Below, piece by piece: positions 31,677-41,865 of a DNA stretch of 64,000 nt. The notes under the pieces are model-generated. The model was not told the DNA's origin. It ran no database searches and was given only the letters and a program-made list of their open reading frames with translations. Numbering within the stretch: position 1 is the first letter of the stretch; each line of letters starts with the position of its first letter. The position numbers and the translations under genes were made by a program. The DNA comes from Serripes groenlandicus (lineage: Eukaryota > Mollusca > Bivalvia > Cardiida > Cardiidae), in contig JASEVX010000010.1 of NCBI GenBank assembly GCA_031761405.1, positions 32,747,784-32,811,783 of the forward strand. The letters are read 5' to 3'.

Positions 31677-31868
31677 CGTAGTGATGATGTAGAGTGTATG
31701 ACTCTCATGCCAAAGGTCCCGGGTTCACATACATTAATGAGGGGTTCTGCTTTTGGATTTTTTTCACACAAACAGCAAGAGTACTGGTTCCGTCCCAAGG
31801 AAGCAGATATCAATTATTATTAATAAAAGATAAAAGCTTGTATCGCAATCAATGTAAAATAAATAAGT
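31677..31868 (+). mobile_element. SINE-G
   Basis: tRNA-like head with cccgggttcacat (box B), then ggggttctgcttttggatt, caagagtactggtt, caaggaagcaga and the tail caatcaatgtaaaataaata. Directly abuts SINE-F in opposite orientation. Confidence 0.75.
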
Positions 31869-31869
31869 T

Positions 31870-32099
31870 TTAACCTTTTCCCTCATATATACGCTTTCTG
31901 ACGCCTCTGCAGCAGACGGCGTTTTGAAAACATAGTGACAAAAGAAGAAATTGCACGAAACGTGCAATATCTCCTTTTGCCACAATGTTTTCCATTTTTT
32001 GTCATAGGTTACCCATTCAATTATAGAGATTTTCTATGTTTTGACAAAATACGTTCAAAGTCGTCTGCTGCAGAATTGTCGTATGAGGGAAAGGGTTAA
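31870..32099 (+). mobile_element. TTAA-MITE copy, full length
   Basis: TTAA at both ends; hairpin ttgcacgaaacgtgcaa. Confidence 0.9.
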
Positions 32100-32227
32100 C
32101 TAAACTAAAGGTCTCACCCACTTCCTTGATAGTCCAAATAGGAGACTAGCAGACAGTGTTTGAAATTTCAATGGGAAAAGGTTCATATTACAAATAATGT
32201 TTTCATACAGGGTCCTGTTGTTTCAAG

Positions 32228-32458
32228 AAGCTTCTTTCACACAAAGAACAAATCTGCAGCAGATGACTTTGAACAATCATGTTTTGTCAAAAAATGGAAA
32301 ATTTCTATAATTGAATGGATAACCTATGACTTTAAGTGGAAAACATTGTGACAAAAGAAGAAATATTTCTTGTTTTGAGCAATATCTTCTTTTGTCACTA
32401 TGTTTTCAAAAAGCCGTCTGACAGGCGTAATAAGTGTCTATATAAGGAAAAGGGTTAA
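32228..32458 (-). mobile_element. TTAA-MITE copy
   Basis: Left end decayed (agcttctttcacacaaag), right TTAA intact; part of the right subterminal motif deleted (cgtctgacaggcg). Confidence 0.75.
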
Positions 32459-32533
32459 TTAACTTGATGGTTCCAGATTTGTTATGCTCTTCTCAGAGGC
32501 CTTATTAGACCTTTCCCACAAACAAAAAGTCTG

Positions 32534-32743
32534 GAAGACAGTGGTGCAGAAGTAGAGCATTGGCCTCTCTTATCAAATATCCCTGTTTCGAGTCTTGTGA
32601 TGAGCAGGTCCTGACTTTGGGATTTTCCACACAACAGTGCGAGTACTGGTTAAGTCTCCAGGAAGCAGACGTCGAGTGTGATTAATATAAGCTGAAAGCT
32701 TGCTTCGCAATCGATGTAAAATAAATAATGTTTAAATAGAAAA
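32534..32743 (+). mobile_element. SINE-G with target duplication
   Basis: Flanked by acaaaaagtctg (32522-32533) and acaaaaaagtctg (32744-32756), a 12-13 bp target duplication as made by LINE machinery. Box B is tttcgagtctt; tail gcaatcgatgtaaaataaat. Confidence 0.8.
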
Positions 32744-32838
32744 ACAAAAAAGTCTGTGATTGATGCATTTGCAAACATTTAATTCAAGATAATTTATGGA
32801 AACTCGATAAATAAAAGAACAATTATTTAATAAAGTTG

Positions 32839-32947
32839 CAGTGCTCTAGATAAGGGGCATTTTTCATATTCTTAAATCCTTATTTGACATTCAAACCTTA
32901 TGATGTGGGTACTCAAAAGAATCATCTCAGTGACTCAGTGAGATTGT

Positions 32948-32982
<35 letters not shown>

Positions 32983-33021
32983 GGGGAAAGACCTTTTCAC
33001 TCCCTTTTATCTAGTCTTCTG
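32839..33021. mobile_element. Hairpin element B with G-run
   Basis: Ends cagtgctctagataagg and ttatctagtcttctg, flanked by aagttg on both sides (32833-32838, 33022-33027). The right core arm is replaced by a 34 bp G tract (32948-32981). Confidence 0.75.
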
Positions 33022-33321
33022 AAGTTGAGAACATTGTGGCAAAAGAAGAATTTGCTCGTTTTTAGCAATTTCTCTTTTTGACACAACATTTTCAAAAGTC
33101 ATCTGCTGCAGAGGCATCAGAAAGCGTCTGTATGTGGGAAAGCGATGTACCGGTAGGTAGAATATTTTCCTTGCATTATCAGTACATGTATTATTATTGA
33201 CTCAAATAATTGTTTTGGTAAGGCACTTCTGTTGACTTTTAAGTACCAGAAAATAGGGTTAAATATGGATTCAAAAGTATGAAATACGCCCCCTACTCCA
33301 TTCTTATTAAAGCACACACAC

Positions 33322-33497
33322 TGTGACACATTTTTGACAAACCTGCAGCAGACGACTGAAAAAAACCATTATGGCAAAAAGCTGAAATAGCTGCTTTATT
33401 CAATAATCCTAGTTTCATATGTATACAGAAATTTTCTGTGTTTTCACCTAGAAAGATGTCTGATGACCGATTTGTTTGTATGTGGGAAAGGGTTGAT
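33322..33497 (+). mobile_element. TTAA-MITE, 5'-truncated
   Basis: cctgcagcagacgactg to gtatgtgggaaagggtt; one hairpin arm is lost. Confidence 0.6.
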
Positions 33498-33648
33498 CTA
33501 CAGAATTAACAATGGAAGATGAGACCACAGCTGCAGTCGGGTCATGTTCAACAAAGACATGCACTATGTATAATGTAATGGCCATCCCCGCTAACAACCC
33601 AGCATAAACAAATTGAACAATGTCGTTCTTTGCACTAACGCACTTAAG

Positions 33649-33740
33649 TTAACCCTGTCGGACTAAGTGTCCCTCATATAGACGCTTTCTGACACCTCTG
33701 CATGTTTTCAACTCTATTCAGTTATTATAATTTCATTTAA
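33649..33740 (+). repeat. 92 bp duplicated segment, left copy
   Basis: ttaaccctgtcggactaagt to ttcatttaa, matching 33968-34059 at all but a few positions. It is itself a degraded TTAA-MITE 5' part. Confidence 0.85.
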
Positions 33741-33966
33741 CCCTTTCCCTCATATAGACGCTTTCTAACGCCTCTGCAGCAGACAGCTTTCTGAAAACAT
33801 AGTGACAAAAGAAGAAATTGCACAAAACGTGCAATTTCTCCTTTTGCCACAATGTTTTCCACTTTTTGTCATAGGTTAGCCATTCAATTATGGAGATTTC
33901 CTATGTTTTGACAACATACATTCAAAGTCGTCTGCTGCAGAATTGTCGTTTGAGGGAAAGGGTTAA
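33737..33966 (+). mobile_element. TTAA-MITE copy, full length, between duplicated segments
   Basis: TTAA at both ends; hairpin ttgcacaaaacgtgcaa. Confidence 0.92.
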
Positions 33967-33967
33967 G

Positions 33968-34131
33968 TTAACCCTGTCGGACCGAGTGTCCCTGATATAG
34001 ACGCTTTCTGACGCCTCTGCATGTTTTCGACTCTATTCCGTTACTAAAATTTCATTTAAAGGGAGTTTCAAATTTTTGTTGCAGCTATGTTTTCAAAGTC
34101 GTCTGCTGCAGATTTATTGTATGTGGGAAAG
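33968..34131 (+). mobile_element. Degraded TTAA-MITE including right copy of the duplication
   Basis: Starts ttaaccctgtcggaccgagt, lacks the centre, and continues to gtcgtctgctgcagattt and gtgggaaagtgta. Confidence 0.75.
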
Positions 34132-34336
34132 TGTAAAACAAAAGATATGATTAAAAGATATGATCACAAGATATGTTCAATCCAATATCCTAATCTGGTC
34201 CTGCTAATATGACCAGAACACACACATTCCCTCGATAACTGCCTTTAAGGAAGAAACATATACATAATTATATAGACAAATGTGATATTATTAGTAACAG
34301 ATAAAATGCATATCGGCACTCCTTAAAGAGTCGCTT

Positions 34337-34414
34337 TTAACCCTTTCCCACATACAACGAATCTGCAGCAGACGACTTTGAAAACTTATCATCAAAAATA
34401 TGAAAAATAGCTAG
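34337..34414 (-). mobile_element. TTAA-MITE left fragment
   Basis: ttaaccctttcccacatac to caaaaatatgaaaaatagc. Confidence 0.65.
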
Positions 34415-34431
34415 GAATATGTTTTCAAGAT

Positions 34432-34875
34432 AGACTGTTGATTGTTTGGTGTTTAACCCTTTCCCTCATATAGAGGCTTTCTGACGACTCTGCAGCAGAC
34501 AGCTTTTTGAAAACATAGTGACAAAAGAAGAAATTGCTCAAAACGAGCAATTTCTTCTTTTGCCACAATGTGTTCTACTTTTAGTCATAGGTTATCCATT
34601 CAATAAAAGAGATTATCCATTGTTTGACAAAATATGTTTTAAGTCGTCTGCTGCAGAATTGTTGTATGAGGGAAAGGGTTAACGCCGCTTTCAACAATTT
34701 TTCAGTTATATCATGGCATTTCCTGACAACAGCCAGCCAGTCGTAATGATAACCGCTGAACCCTGAGCACCAAGGAGGATGCCATCACAACCTTTTTGAA
34801 AGTCTTTGGTATGACCCAGCAGGAGGATCAAAACCCACGATCGCTATATCACTACACCACCACACCACCGAGGCG
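34432..34875 (-). mobile_element. SINE-E/F composite interrupted by TTAA-MITE
   Basis: E-type tail tgattgtttggtgtttaa, then after the MITE ttaacgccgctttcaacaat, then an F-type body (ccctgagcaccaaggagg, tctttggtatgacccagc) with a degraded tRNA-like head. Confidence 0.7.
34453..34682 (+). mobile_element. TTAA-MITE inside SINE, full length
   Basis: TTAA at both ends; hairpin ttgctcaaaacgagcaa. Removing it restores the SINE tail gtttaacgccg. Confidence 0.92.
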
Positions 34876-34877
34876 GT

Positions 34878-35711
34878 CTTTCAAGATAGAATACGGCTTC
34901 AAATCAACCAGGGATGATACAAACAATAGCCAAGTATAATTCTCTTTTCAAGGTAGAATATGTACTAGAAATTTAAATCAATCATGGAATGCATCCAGGT
35001 ATATTTCTCTTTTCAAGGTAGAATATGTACTAGAAATTTTAATCAATCATGGAATGCATCCAAGTATATTTCTCTTTTCAAGGAAATATACTGCTTCAAT
35101 TCAAACATGGATGATACAAGCAATAGATGAGTACATTTCTCTTTTCAAGGTAGAATTTCTCTTTTCAAGGAAGAATACTGCTTCAATTCAACCAGGGATG
35201 ATACACTTAGTATATTCATCTTTACAAGGAAGTATACTGCTTCAATTCAACCAGGGATGATACAAGTATATTTCTCTTTACAAGGAAGAATACTGCTTCA
35301 ATTCAACCAAGGATGATACAAGTATATTTATCTTTACAAGGAAGTATACTGCTTCAATTCAACCAAGGATGATACAAGTATATTTCTCTTTACAAGGAAG
35401 AATACTGCTTCAATTCAACCAAGGATGATACAAGTATATTTCTCTTTTCAAGGAAGAATACTGCTTCAATTCAACCAGGGATGATACAAGTATATTTCTC
35501 TTTACAAGGAAGAATACTGCTTCAATTCAACCAAGGATGATACAAGTATATTTCTCTTTACAAGGAAGAATACTGCTTCAATTCAACCAAGGATGATACA
35601 AGTATATTTATCTTTACAAGGAAGTATACTGCTTCAATTCAACCAAGGATGATACAAGTATATTTATCTTTACAAGGAAGAATACTGCTTCAATTCAACC
35701 AAGGATGATAC
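34878..35711. repeat. 56 bp satellite array, main block
   Basis: Units caaggaagaatactgcttca / attcaaccaaggatgataca / agtatatttctcttta, period 56. The first few units (34878-35160) are longer and diverged (gaatatgtactagaaattt). Confidence 0.92.
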
Positions 35712-37545
35712 AACTAGAACTATCACTGAAGATGATAAATACCCCCAAAACAGCACCTTGACCTACACCATAACTTAACAAGAAAAAGTAATAAAAAAGG
35801 GCAATAACTCTGTAATTATGTAATTAGAGTTATGGTTCTTGAACACTGAACTTCCTCTGATTATGCTCTACCATTGTATGCAGTTTTATTATATTCCATC
35901 TGTTAGTTATTAAGTAATTCTCCGGACAAGAAAAAGTAACAAAGGGTAATAACTCTGTATTTAGATTAAATAGAGTTATGGTTCCTGTACACTGCACTTC
36001 CTCTCAATGTGTTGTATCATCCTTTGAAGTTTTATTAAATTCCAACAATAAGTTTTAAAGTTATGCTCCGGACAAGACTCTACGAATATGAAAAAGTAAC
36101 AAAGGGCAATAACTCTGTAATTATGTAAAGTAGAGTTATGTTTCTTGTACACTGCACTTCCTCTGATTATGCTCTACCATTATATGTAGTTTTATTAGAT
36201 TCCATCTATTAGTTATTAAGTAATTCTACGGACAAGAAAAAGTAACAAAGGGCAATAACTCTGTATTTAGATAAAATAGAGTTATGGTTCCTGTACACCG
36301 CACTTTCTCTCAATGTGTTGTATCATCCTATGAAGTTTTATTAAATTCCAACAATTTGTTTTAAAGTTATGCTCTGGACAAGACTCTACGAATAAGAAAA
36401 AGTAACAAAGGGCAATAACTCTGTAATTATGTAAATTAGAGTTATGGTTCTTGTACACTGCACTTCCTCTGATTATGCTCTACCATTCTATGCAGTTTTA
36501 TTAGATTCCATTTGTTAGTTATTAAGTAATTCTCCGGACAAGAATAAGTAACAAAGGGCAATAACTCTGTATTTAGATTTAATAGAGTTATGGTTCCTGT
36601 ACCCTGCACTTCCTCTCAATGTGTTGTATCATCCAATGAAGTTTTAATAAATTCCAAGAATCAGTTTTAAAGTTATGCTCTGGACAAGACTCTACGAATA
36701 AGAAAAAGTAACAAAGGGCAATAACTCTGTAATTATGTAAATTAGAGTTGTGGTTCTTGTACACTGCACTTCCTCTGATTATGCTCTACCATTGTATGCA
36801 GTTTTATTAGATTCCATTTGTTAGTTATTAAGTAATTCTCCGGACAAGAAAAAGTAACAAAGGGCAATAACTCTGTATTTAGATTAAATAGAGTTATGGT
36901 TCCTGTACACTGCACTTCCTCTCAATGTGTTGTATCATCCAATGAAGTTTTAATAAATTCCAAGAATCAGTTTTAAAGTTATGCTCTGGACAAGACTCCA
37001 CGAATAAGAAAAAGTAACAAAGGGCAATAACTCTGTAATTATGTAAATTAGAGTTATGTTTCTTGTACACTGCACTTCCTCTGATTATGCTCTACCATTG
37101 TATGCAGTTTTATTAGATTCCATCTGTTAGTTATTAAGTAATTCTCCGGACAAGAAAAAGTAACAAAGGGTAATAACTCTGTATTTAGATTAAATAGAGT
37201 TATGGTTCCTGTACACTGCACTTCCTCTCAATGTGTTGTATGATCCTATGAAGTTTTATTAAATTCCAATAATTAGTTTTTAAGTTATGCTCCGGACAAG
37301 ACTCTACGAATAAGAAAAAGTAACAAAGGGCAATTACTCTGTATTTAGATAAAATAGAGTTATGGTTCCTATACACCGCACTTCCTCTCAATGTGTTGTA
37401 TCATCCTATGAAGTTTCATTCAAATCCTATGTTGCATTGTTAAGATATGGTCCGGACAAAATATGGCTTCCGACCGACCGACCGACCGACCGACACAGTG
37501 ACTCCTATATATACCCCCCCAAAACTTTGTTTTTTGGGGGTATAA
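35712..37545 (+). mobile_element. HL-H element, copy 2, inside the satellite
   Basis: Begins aactagaactatcactgaag; ~306 bp dimers repeat about five times; ccgaccgaccgaccgacc microsatellite; ends taccccccc / tttttgggggtataa. Satellite units resume directly (tatatttctctttacaagg), so the boundaries are exact and no target duplication over 2 bp is visible. Confidence 0.88.
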
Positions 37546-37712
37546 TTATATTTCTCTTTACAAGGAAGAATACTGCTTCAATTCAACCAAGGATGATACA
37601 AGTATATTTATCTTTACAAGGAAGTATACTGCTTCAATTCAACCAAGGATGATACAAGTATATTTCTCTTTACAAGGAAGAATACTGCTTCAATTCAACC
37701 AAGGATGATTAT
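37546..37712. repeat. 56 bp satellite, second block
   Basis: Three units continuing the array in the same register and orientation. Confidence 0.9.
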
Positions 37713-37713
37713 A

Positions 37714-37841
37714 GGTTATTGACCCTGTACTGTGAAATCATCGTTGGACCGAGTTCCTTGGTTGACGTTGCCGAGCTTGCGAGGCTACGTTCGCCAAAGA
37801 TCGAGGTCCAACGATGATTTCACAGTACAGGGTCAATAACC
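37714..37841. repeat. Perfect 37 bp inverted repeat
   Basis: Arms 37714-37750 and 37805-37841 (ggttattgaccctgtactgt...) are exact reverse complements. The 54 bp loop is GC-richer than its surroundings. Confidence 0.88.
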
Positions 37842-37844
37842 TTT

Positions 37845-38348
37845 TTATTGCATACTTTCATATTGTAAACTATTTGCTTTACGTTGTGGAGGTTATTTTT
37901 ATTATCTAGAATTGATAAATCTGCTTCCGAATTAAAAACAAACTGTTTGTTTATATAAGTAGTAATTTTTGTGCAAATGCCGTTTGAATTATAACGGTGA
38001 CGTAATTTTTTTTAATGACGTCATGCACGTGCATAACCAACATTTTAGACGCGCGTTTTAGACTGTTTTCATGTCAAAAACGTAATGTTAGCATGAGACA
38101 GTAAGAAATTGTCCATGATCAATATATGAGAATTTAACATTACAAAGTCCCGTGAGGTTTAACAATGATATTTAGTTCAGCTATGTTTGTTTACATAACA
38201 AAAGTAGTCCCTAGCATGTTAATTATGCAGAATTTTCGCACGTCCTTATCTACGGTCATGATCACTCCTTGACAGCGGTCATGATCGAAAAATCATGACC
38301 ACTTTCTTCAATGCAAAGTGAACGGGACAATATCAAAGTATGCAATAA
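37845..38348. mobile_element. MITE-like element with 22 bp TIRs, containing repeat R copy 2
   Basis: Ends ttattgcatactttcatattgt and acaatatcaaagtatgcaataa are inverted with one mismatch. The interior holds R (38013-38175) and tcatgatcactcc / gcggtcatgatcga motifs. Together with the 37 bp palindrome it interrupts the satellite. Confidence 0.65.
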
Positions 38349-38495
38349 ACAAGTATATTTCTCTTTACAAGGAAGAATACTGCTTCAATTCAACCAAGGA
38401 TGATACAAGTATATTTCTCTTTACAAGGAAGAATACTGCTTCAAATCAACCTGGATGATACATGCAATAGCCAAGTATATTTCTCTTTAAGTTTT
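38349..38495. repeat. 56 bp satellite, third block
   Basis: About 2.5 units; ends where element B begins. Confidence 0.88.
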
Positions 38496-38690
38496 CAAGG
38501 AAGTATTTTCATGTTCTAAAATCCTTATTAATTTGACATTCAAATCCTATGTTGTGGGTACTCAAAAGAATCGTCTCAATGAGACGAACCTTTTAAGTAC
38601 CCATGACATAGGATTTGTTTGAGTAATAAGAGAAATATTGTCAGGAAAAGACCTGTTCACTCCCTCTTATTTAGTCGGAGGCTCTGCACC
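38496..38690. mobile_element. Hairpin element B, 5'-truncated
   Basis: attttcatgttctaaaatcc to tcactccctcttatttagtc with arms tatgttgtgggtactcaaa / aagtacccatgacata. A last diverged satellite-like unit follows (tttcaaggaaagatactgc). Confidence 0.75.
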
Positions 38691-38923
38691 CTATAGACAT
38701 GTTTATTTCTCATTTCAAGGAAAGATACTGCTACAAAGTAATCACAGATACACGTCCTATAGCATCATCATCATTTAAACTGTATTGTGATAATGCCTGT
38801 AGATAATATGCAGACAATTTATAAGCTGCACAATGTATATGTATGTATGCACAGCGCAAACTATGCATGGCAGCTACACTAACAGTAGTACATGTATAAC
38901 ACTGCTTCAAATCAACTTTCAAT

Positions 38924-39118
38924 CAGAGCTCTAGATAAGGGGCATTTTTCATGTTCTAAAATCCCTATATGACATTCAAACCCTATGTGATGGGTACTCA
39001 AATGAATCGTCTCAGTGAAACGATTCATTTGAGTACCCACAACATAGTATTTGGTTGAGTAATAGGAGAAATATTGTGGTAAAAAGGCCCGTTCACTCTC
39101 TCTGATCTAGTCATCTGT
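38924..39118. mobile_element. Hairpin element B, full
   Basis: cagagctctagataagg at the left, tctgatctagtcatctg at the right. Core gggtactcaaatgaatcgtc / cgattcatttgagtaccc differs from other copies by compensatory T/A changes in both arms. Confidence 0.8.
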
Positions 39119-39269
39119 TGGATGATGGACATTTGGCCAGGAAAAATATTCTGGAAAACCAAATACATGACATGCATACAACGTGTATGACATCAAAATG
39201 ATCTATGTTTTATAAGTTGAAAGCTCGTGTTAATCAAATGTTGTTTCTATGAGACAAATGGTTAATGGT

Positions 39270-39472
39270 TATCCCTTTCACATAATTATATAGATGTATA
39301 TTGACGCACTTACTTTGATTTTTTTTATATTTTGTCATAAATCAACTTGTCTGCAGCAGACACACAAAAACTCTCTGTATTAATAAAATAAAGGTCAAAT
39401 TACTGAAAAAAAGTTCAAAAAGTTGTCTACTGCAGATGTGTCAAAATATGTCTATAGGTGGGAAAGGGTTAA
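39270..39472 (-). mobile_element. TTAA-MITE copy, old and rearranged
   Basis: atccctttcacataattat left, ggtgggaaagggttaa right; interior partly reshuffled. Confidence 0.6.
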
Positions 39473-39594
39473 AAGTAGTCCAACTTCTTGGTTTAATTTG
39501 TAGAATAATATTTCCTGTTACGTCTAAAAGTCTGCACTTAATCCTACACTAACCAATTCAATACCTGGCATTTAACCCTTACCAGGGACAATAT

Positions 39595-39820
39595 ATAACC
39601 CTTTCCCTCATTTAGACGCTTTCTGACGCCTCTGCAGCAGACAGCTTTTTGAAAACATAGTGACAAAAGAAGAAATTGCATGTTTTAATTTCCCCTTTTG
39701 CCACAATGTTTTCCACTTTTTGTCATAGGTTATCCATTCAATCATGGAGATTTTCTATTTTTTGACAAAATACGTTCAAAGTCGTCTGCTGCATAATTGC
39801 CGTATGAGGGAAAGGGATAA
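39595..39820 (+). mobile_element. TTAA-MITE copy
   Basis: ataaccctttccctcattta to gggaaagggataa; one hairpin arm lost (ttgcatgttttaattt). Confidence 0.85.
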
Positions 39821-39835
39821 TACATGGTCCCTGCC

Positions 39836-40048
39836 CTTACATACATACACAAAATCTGCTGCAGACGACTTTGAAATCATAATTGGCGAAAAATTGGAAA
39901 ATCTCCATAAATGTCTCCATCTCCATCTTAATAATTAAATAGAGTTAAAAACATTGTGGCAAAAGGAAAAATTGCTCATTATGTTTTCAAAAATGTTTTG
40001 CTGCAAAGGCGTCATGACGAAAGCGTCTGCACCTGGGAAAGGATTGAA
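39836..40048 (-). mobile_element. TTAA-MITE copy, old
   Basis: catacatacacaaaatctgc to cacctgggaaaggattgaa; one hairpin arm deleted. Confidence 0.65.
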
Positions 40049-40279
40049 TTAACCCTTTCCCCTCATATAGATGCTTTCTGACGCCTCTGCAGCAGACAGC
40101 TTTTTGAAAACATAGAGACAAAAGAAGAAATTGCTCAAAACGAGCAATTGCTCCTTTTGACACAATGTTTTCCACCTTTAGTCATAGCTTAGTTATCCAT
40201 TCAATTATAGAGATTTTCTATTTTTTGACAAAATATGTTCAAAGCTGCTGCAGAATTGTCATATGAGGGAAAGGGTTAA
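40049..40279 (+). mobile_element. TTAA-MITE copy, full length
   Basis: TTAA at both ends; hairpin ttgctcaaaacgagcaa; small deletion at caaagctgctgcag. Confidence 0.9.
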
Positions 40280-40339
40280 CTAACTTTGTCCAAAGGGATG
40301 GGCTTCAGTTATATTGTGATGATCAACTTATTTTATTTA

Positions 40340-41288
40340 TGCTCAGTTCACACCAACGGCGAATGCCGCGCTTTAAATCGGCGAGCAAAGCGCCATCATT
40401 TTTGTTTACTTTTCCAAAAATATCACGATCTCCTAAGTAATGTTACGCTCTGATAAGCTCTGATACGAATTGGTTACGCTTTGGGGGACGAATTATTTCC
40501 CGATTTGATCAGGCCTTGTTACGCTTTGTTACACTTTAAATCACGCTTTGATAAGCTTTATTACGCTTTGATGCGATTATGACGCATTAAATCACGCTCT
40601 GATACGATTCTCAAGCTCTGTTGTGCATTGTTAAGCTGTGTTACGCATTGGAAAATTTCGAGATCGCCGATTTCATGCCGCTTTTGATCCAGAGCAGATC
40701 CACAAAATCATTGCATCTTTGACTCCACAACACGATGGCAGAACTACAAGATCCAGATGTACCAGATCATAATATATCTGAAGCAATGAGTACCTATGGA
40801 GTTCGTAGTCACGTATGAGTGGTACTCAAGTCGCAGCGCTGGAGACAGAGCTTGGGTATCGTAGGAGAGCGTGAGGAAGCTTGCCAAGCGTAACAAAGCG
40901 TAACAAAGCGTCTCAATTCGTGGGAAAGCGTAACAAAGCGTGTCAGATCTTCATGCCAGATCGTAGCAGATCTTGAGACATCTTAACAAAGCGTGTCAAG
41001 TGGTGACACTTAAGCTTTCCTACGCTTTGAGTCAAGCTTTGCTGAACTTTGTTACGCTTTGTTAAGCTTTGATACGCTCTCGGCGCTTTAATCAATTCGT
41101 GACAGAGCGCCCCAAATTTTTAAACAGTTTAAAAAAAATTGGCGCTCTTGCCGAATGTCCCGCTTTGCTCAAAGCTTTCCAACGATCTATTACGACCCTG
41201 ACGCTTTAGTCGAGCTTTGTTACGCTTTGGTGCCGCTTTGCTCGCCGCTTTAAAGCGCCATCAAAGCGCCGTTGGTGTGAACTGAGCA
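40340..41288. mobile_element. PIF/Harbinger-like non-autonomous element
   Basis: Perfect 22 bp terminal inverted repeats (tgctcagttcacaccaacggcg) flanked by the 3 bp direct repeat TTA (40337-40339, 41289-41291), as in PIF/Harbinger (TWA). Extended subterminal pairing includes ggcgagcaaagcg / cgctttgctcgcc. The interior is built from the word ttacgctttg in one orientation (40430-40640 and 41000-41240) and its inverse gcgtaacaaagcg in the middle (40870-40990). No transposase frame seen. Confidence 0.8.
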
Positions 41289-41379
41289 TTAGCAAAGTAT
41301 GTAATGTAAATCAGAATTAAATTTATATTTTTGTATTCTGACCTAAATTCATCATTATTGATGATTATTCACATGACCC

Positions 41380-41503
41380 TTAGCCCTTTCCCTCATACGA
41401 CAATGCTGCAGCAGACGCCTTTGAACATATTTTGTCACTATGTTTTCCAAAAGCTGTCTGCTGCAGAGGCGTCAGAAAGCGTCTATATGAGGGAAAGGGT
41501 TAA
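41380..41503 (-). mobile_element. TTAA-MITE deletion derivative, 124 bp
   Basis: Left end cttagccctttccctcatac, right TTAA intact. The central hairpin and AT-rich part are gone (catattttgtcactatgt). Confidence 0.85.
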
Positions 41504-41651
41504 CAGTGTTTTCTGAAAAGAGCTTTTTTCTGCGTTTTTTCGAAGCAACTGAATTGACATTGACGCATAGTAATTGAAAATATGCGCTGTTATGATGCAC
41601 TAAAAATGAAAATTAATTCAATCGAAATATGATACTTGGGGACAAATCAGC

Positions 41652-41865
41652 TGAAACCCTTTCATACATACAGACGCTTTCTGACGCCTTTTGAAAACAT
41701 TGTGACGAAAGGAGAAATTGCTCATAATGAGCAATTTCACCTTTTGCGGAAATGTTTCCAACTATTTTCAGTAATTATCCCTATAATTAAAGAGATTTCC
41801 ATATTTTCTAGTAGACATTTTCATAGTCGTCTGCTGCAGATTTGCTGTATGTGGGAAAGGGTTAA
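41652..41865 (+). mobile_element. TTAA-MITE copy
   Basis: gaaaccctttcatacatac to gtgggaaagggttaa; hairpin ttgctcataatgagcaa. Confidence 0.82.

Larger units (their letters stand above)
32510..33146 (-). mobile_element. TTAA-MITE host carrying SINE-G and element B
   Basis: Three separated pieces (acctttcccacaaac; tttatggaaactcgataaat; gagaacattgtggcaaaag ... gtatgtgggaaagcg) form one minus copy once SINE-G (32534-32743) and B (32839-33021) are removed. Confidence 0.7.

Noticed and set aside
35054..35260. Frames with repeated SRK(Y/N)TASIQ peptides
   Set aside because: Translation of the 56 bp satellite.
34878..38500. CRISPR-like array
   Set aside because: Direct repeats are head-to-tail 56 bp units with no unique spacers; eukaryotic satellite.
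40430..41240. Satellite DNA explanation for the ttacgctttg words
   Set aside because: The words are not in a regular period, change orientation symmetrically, and are bounded by perfect TIRs with TSD.
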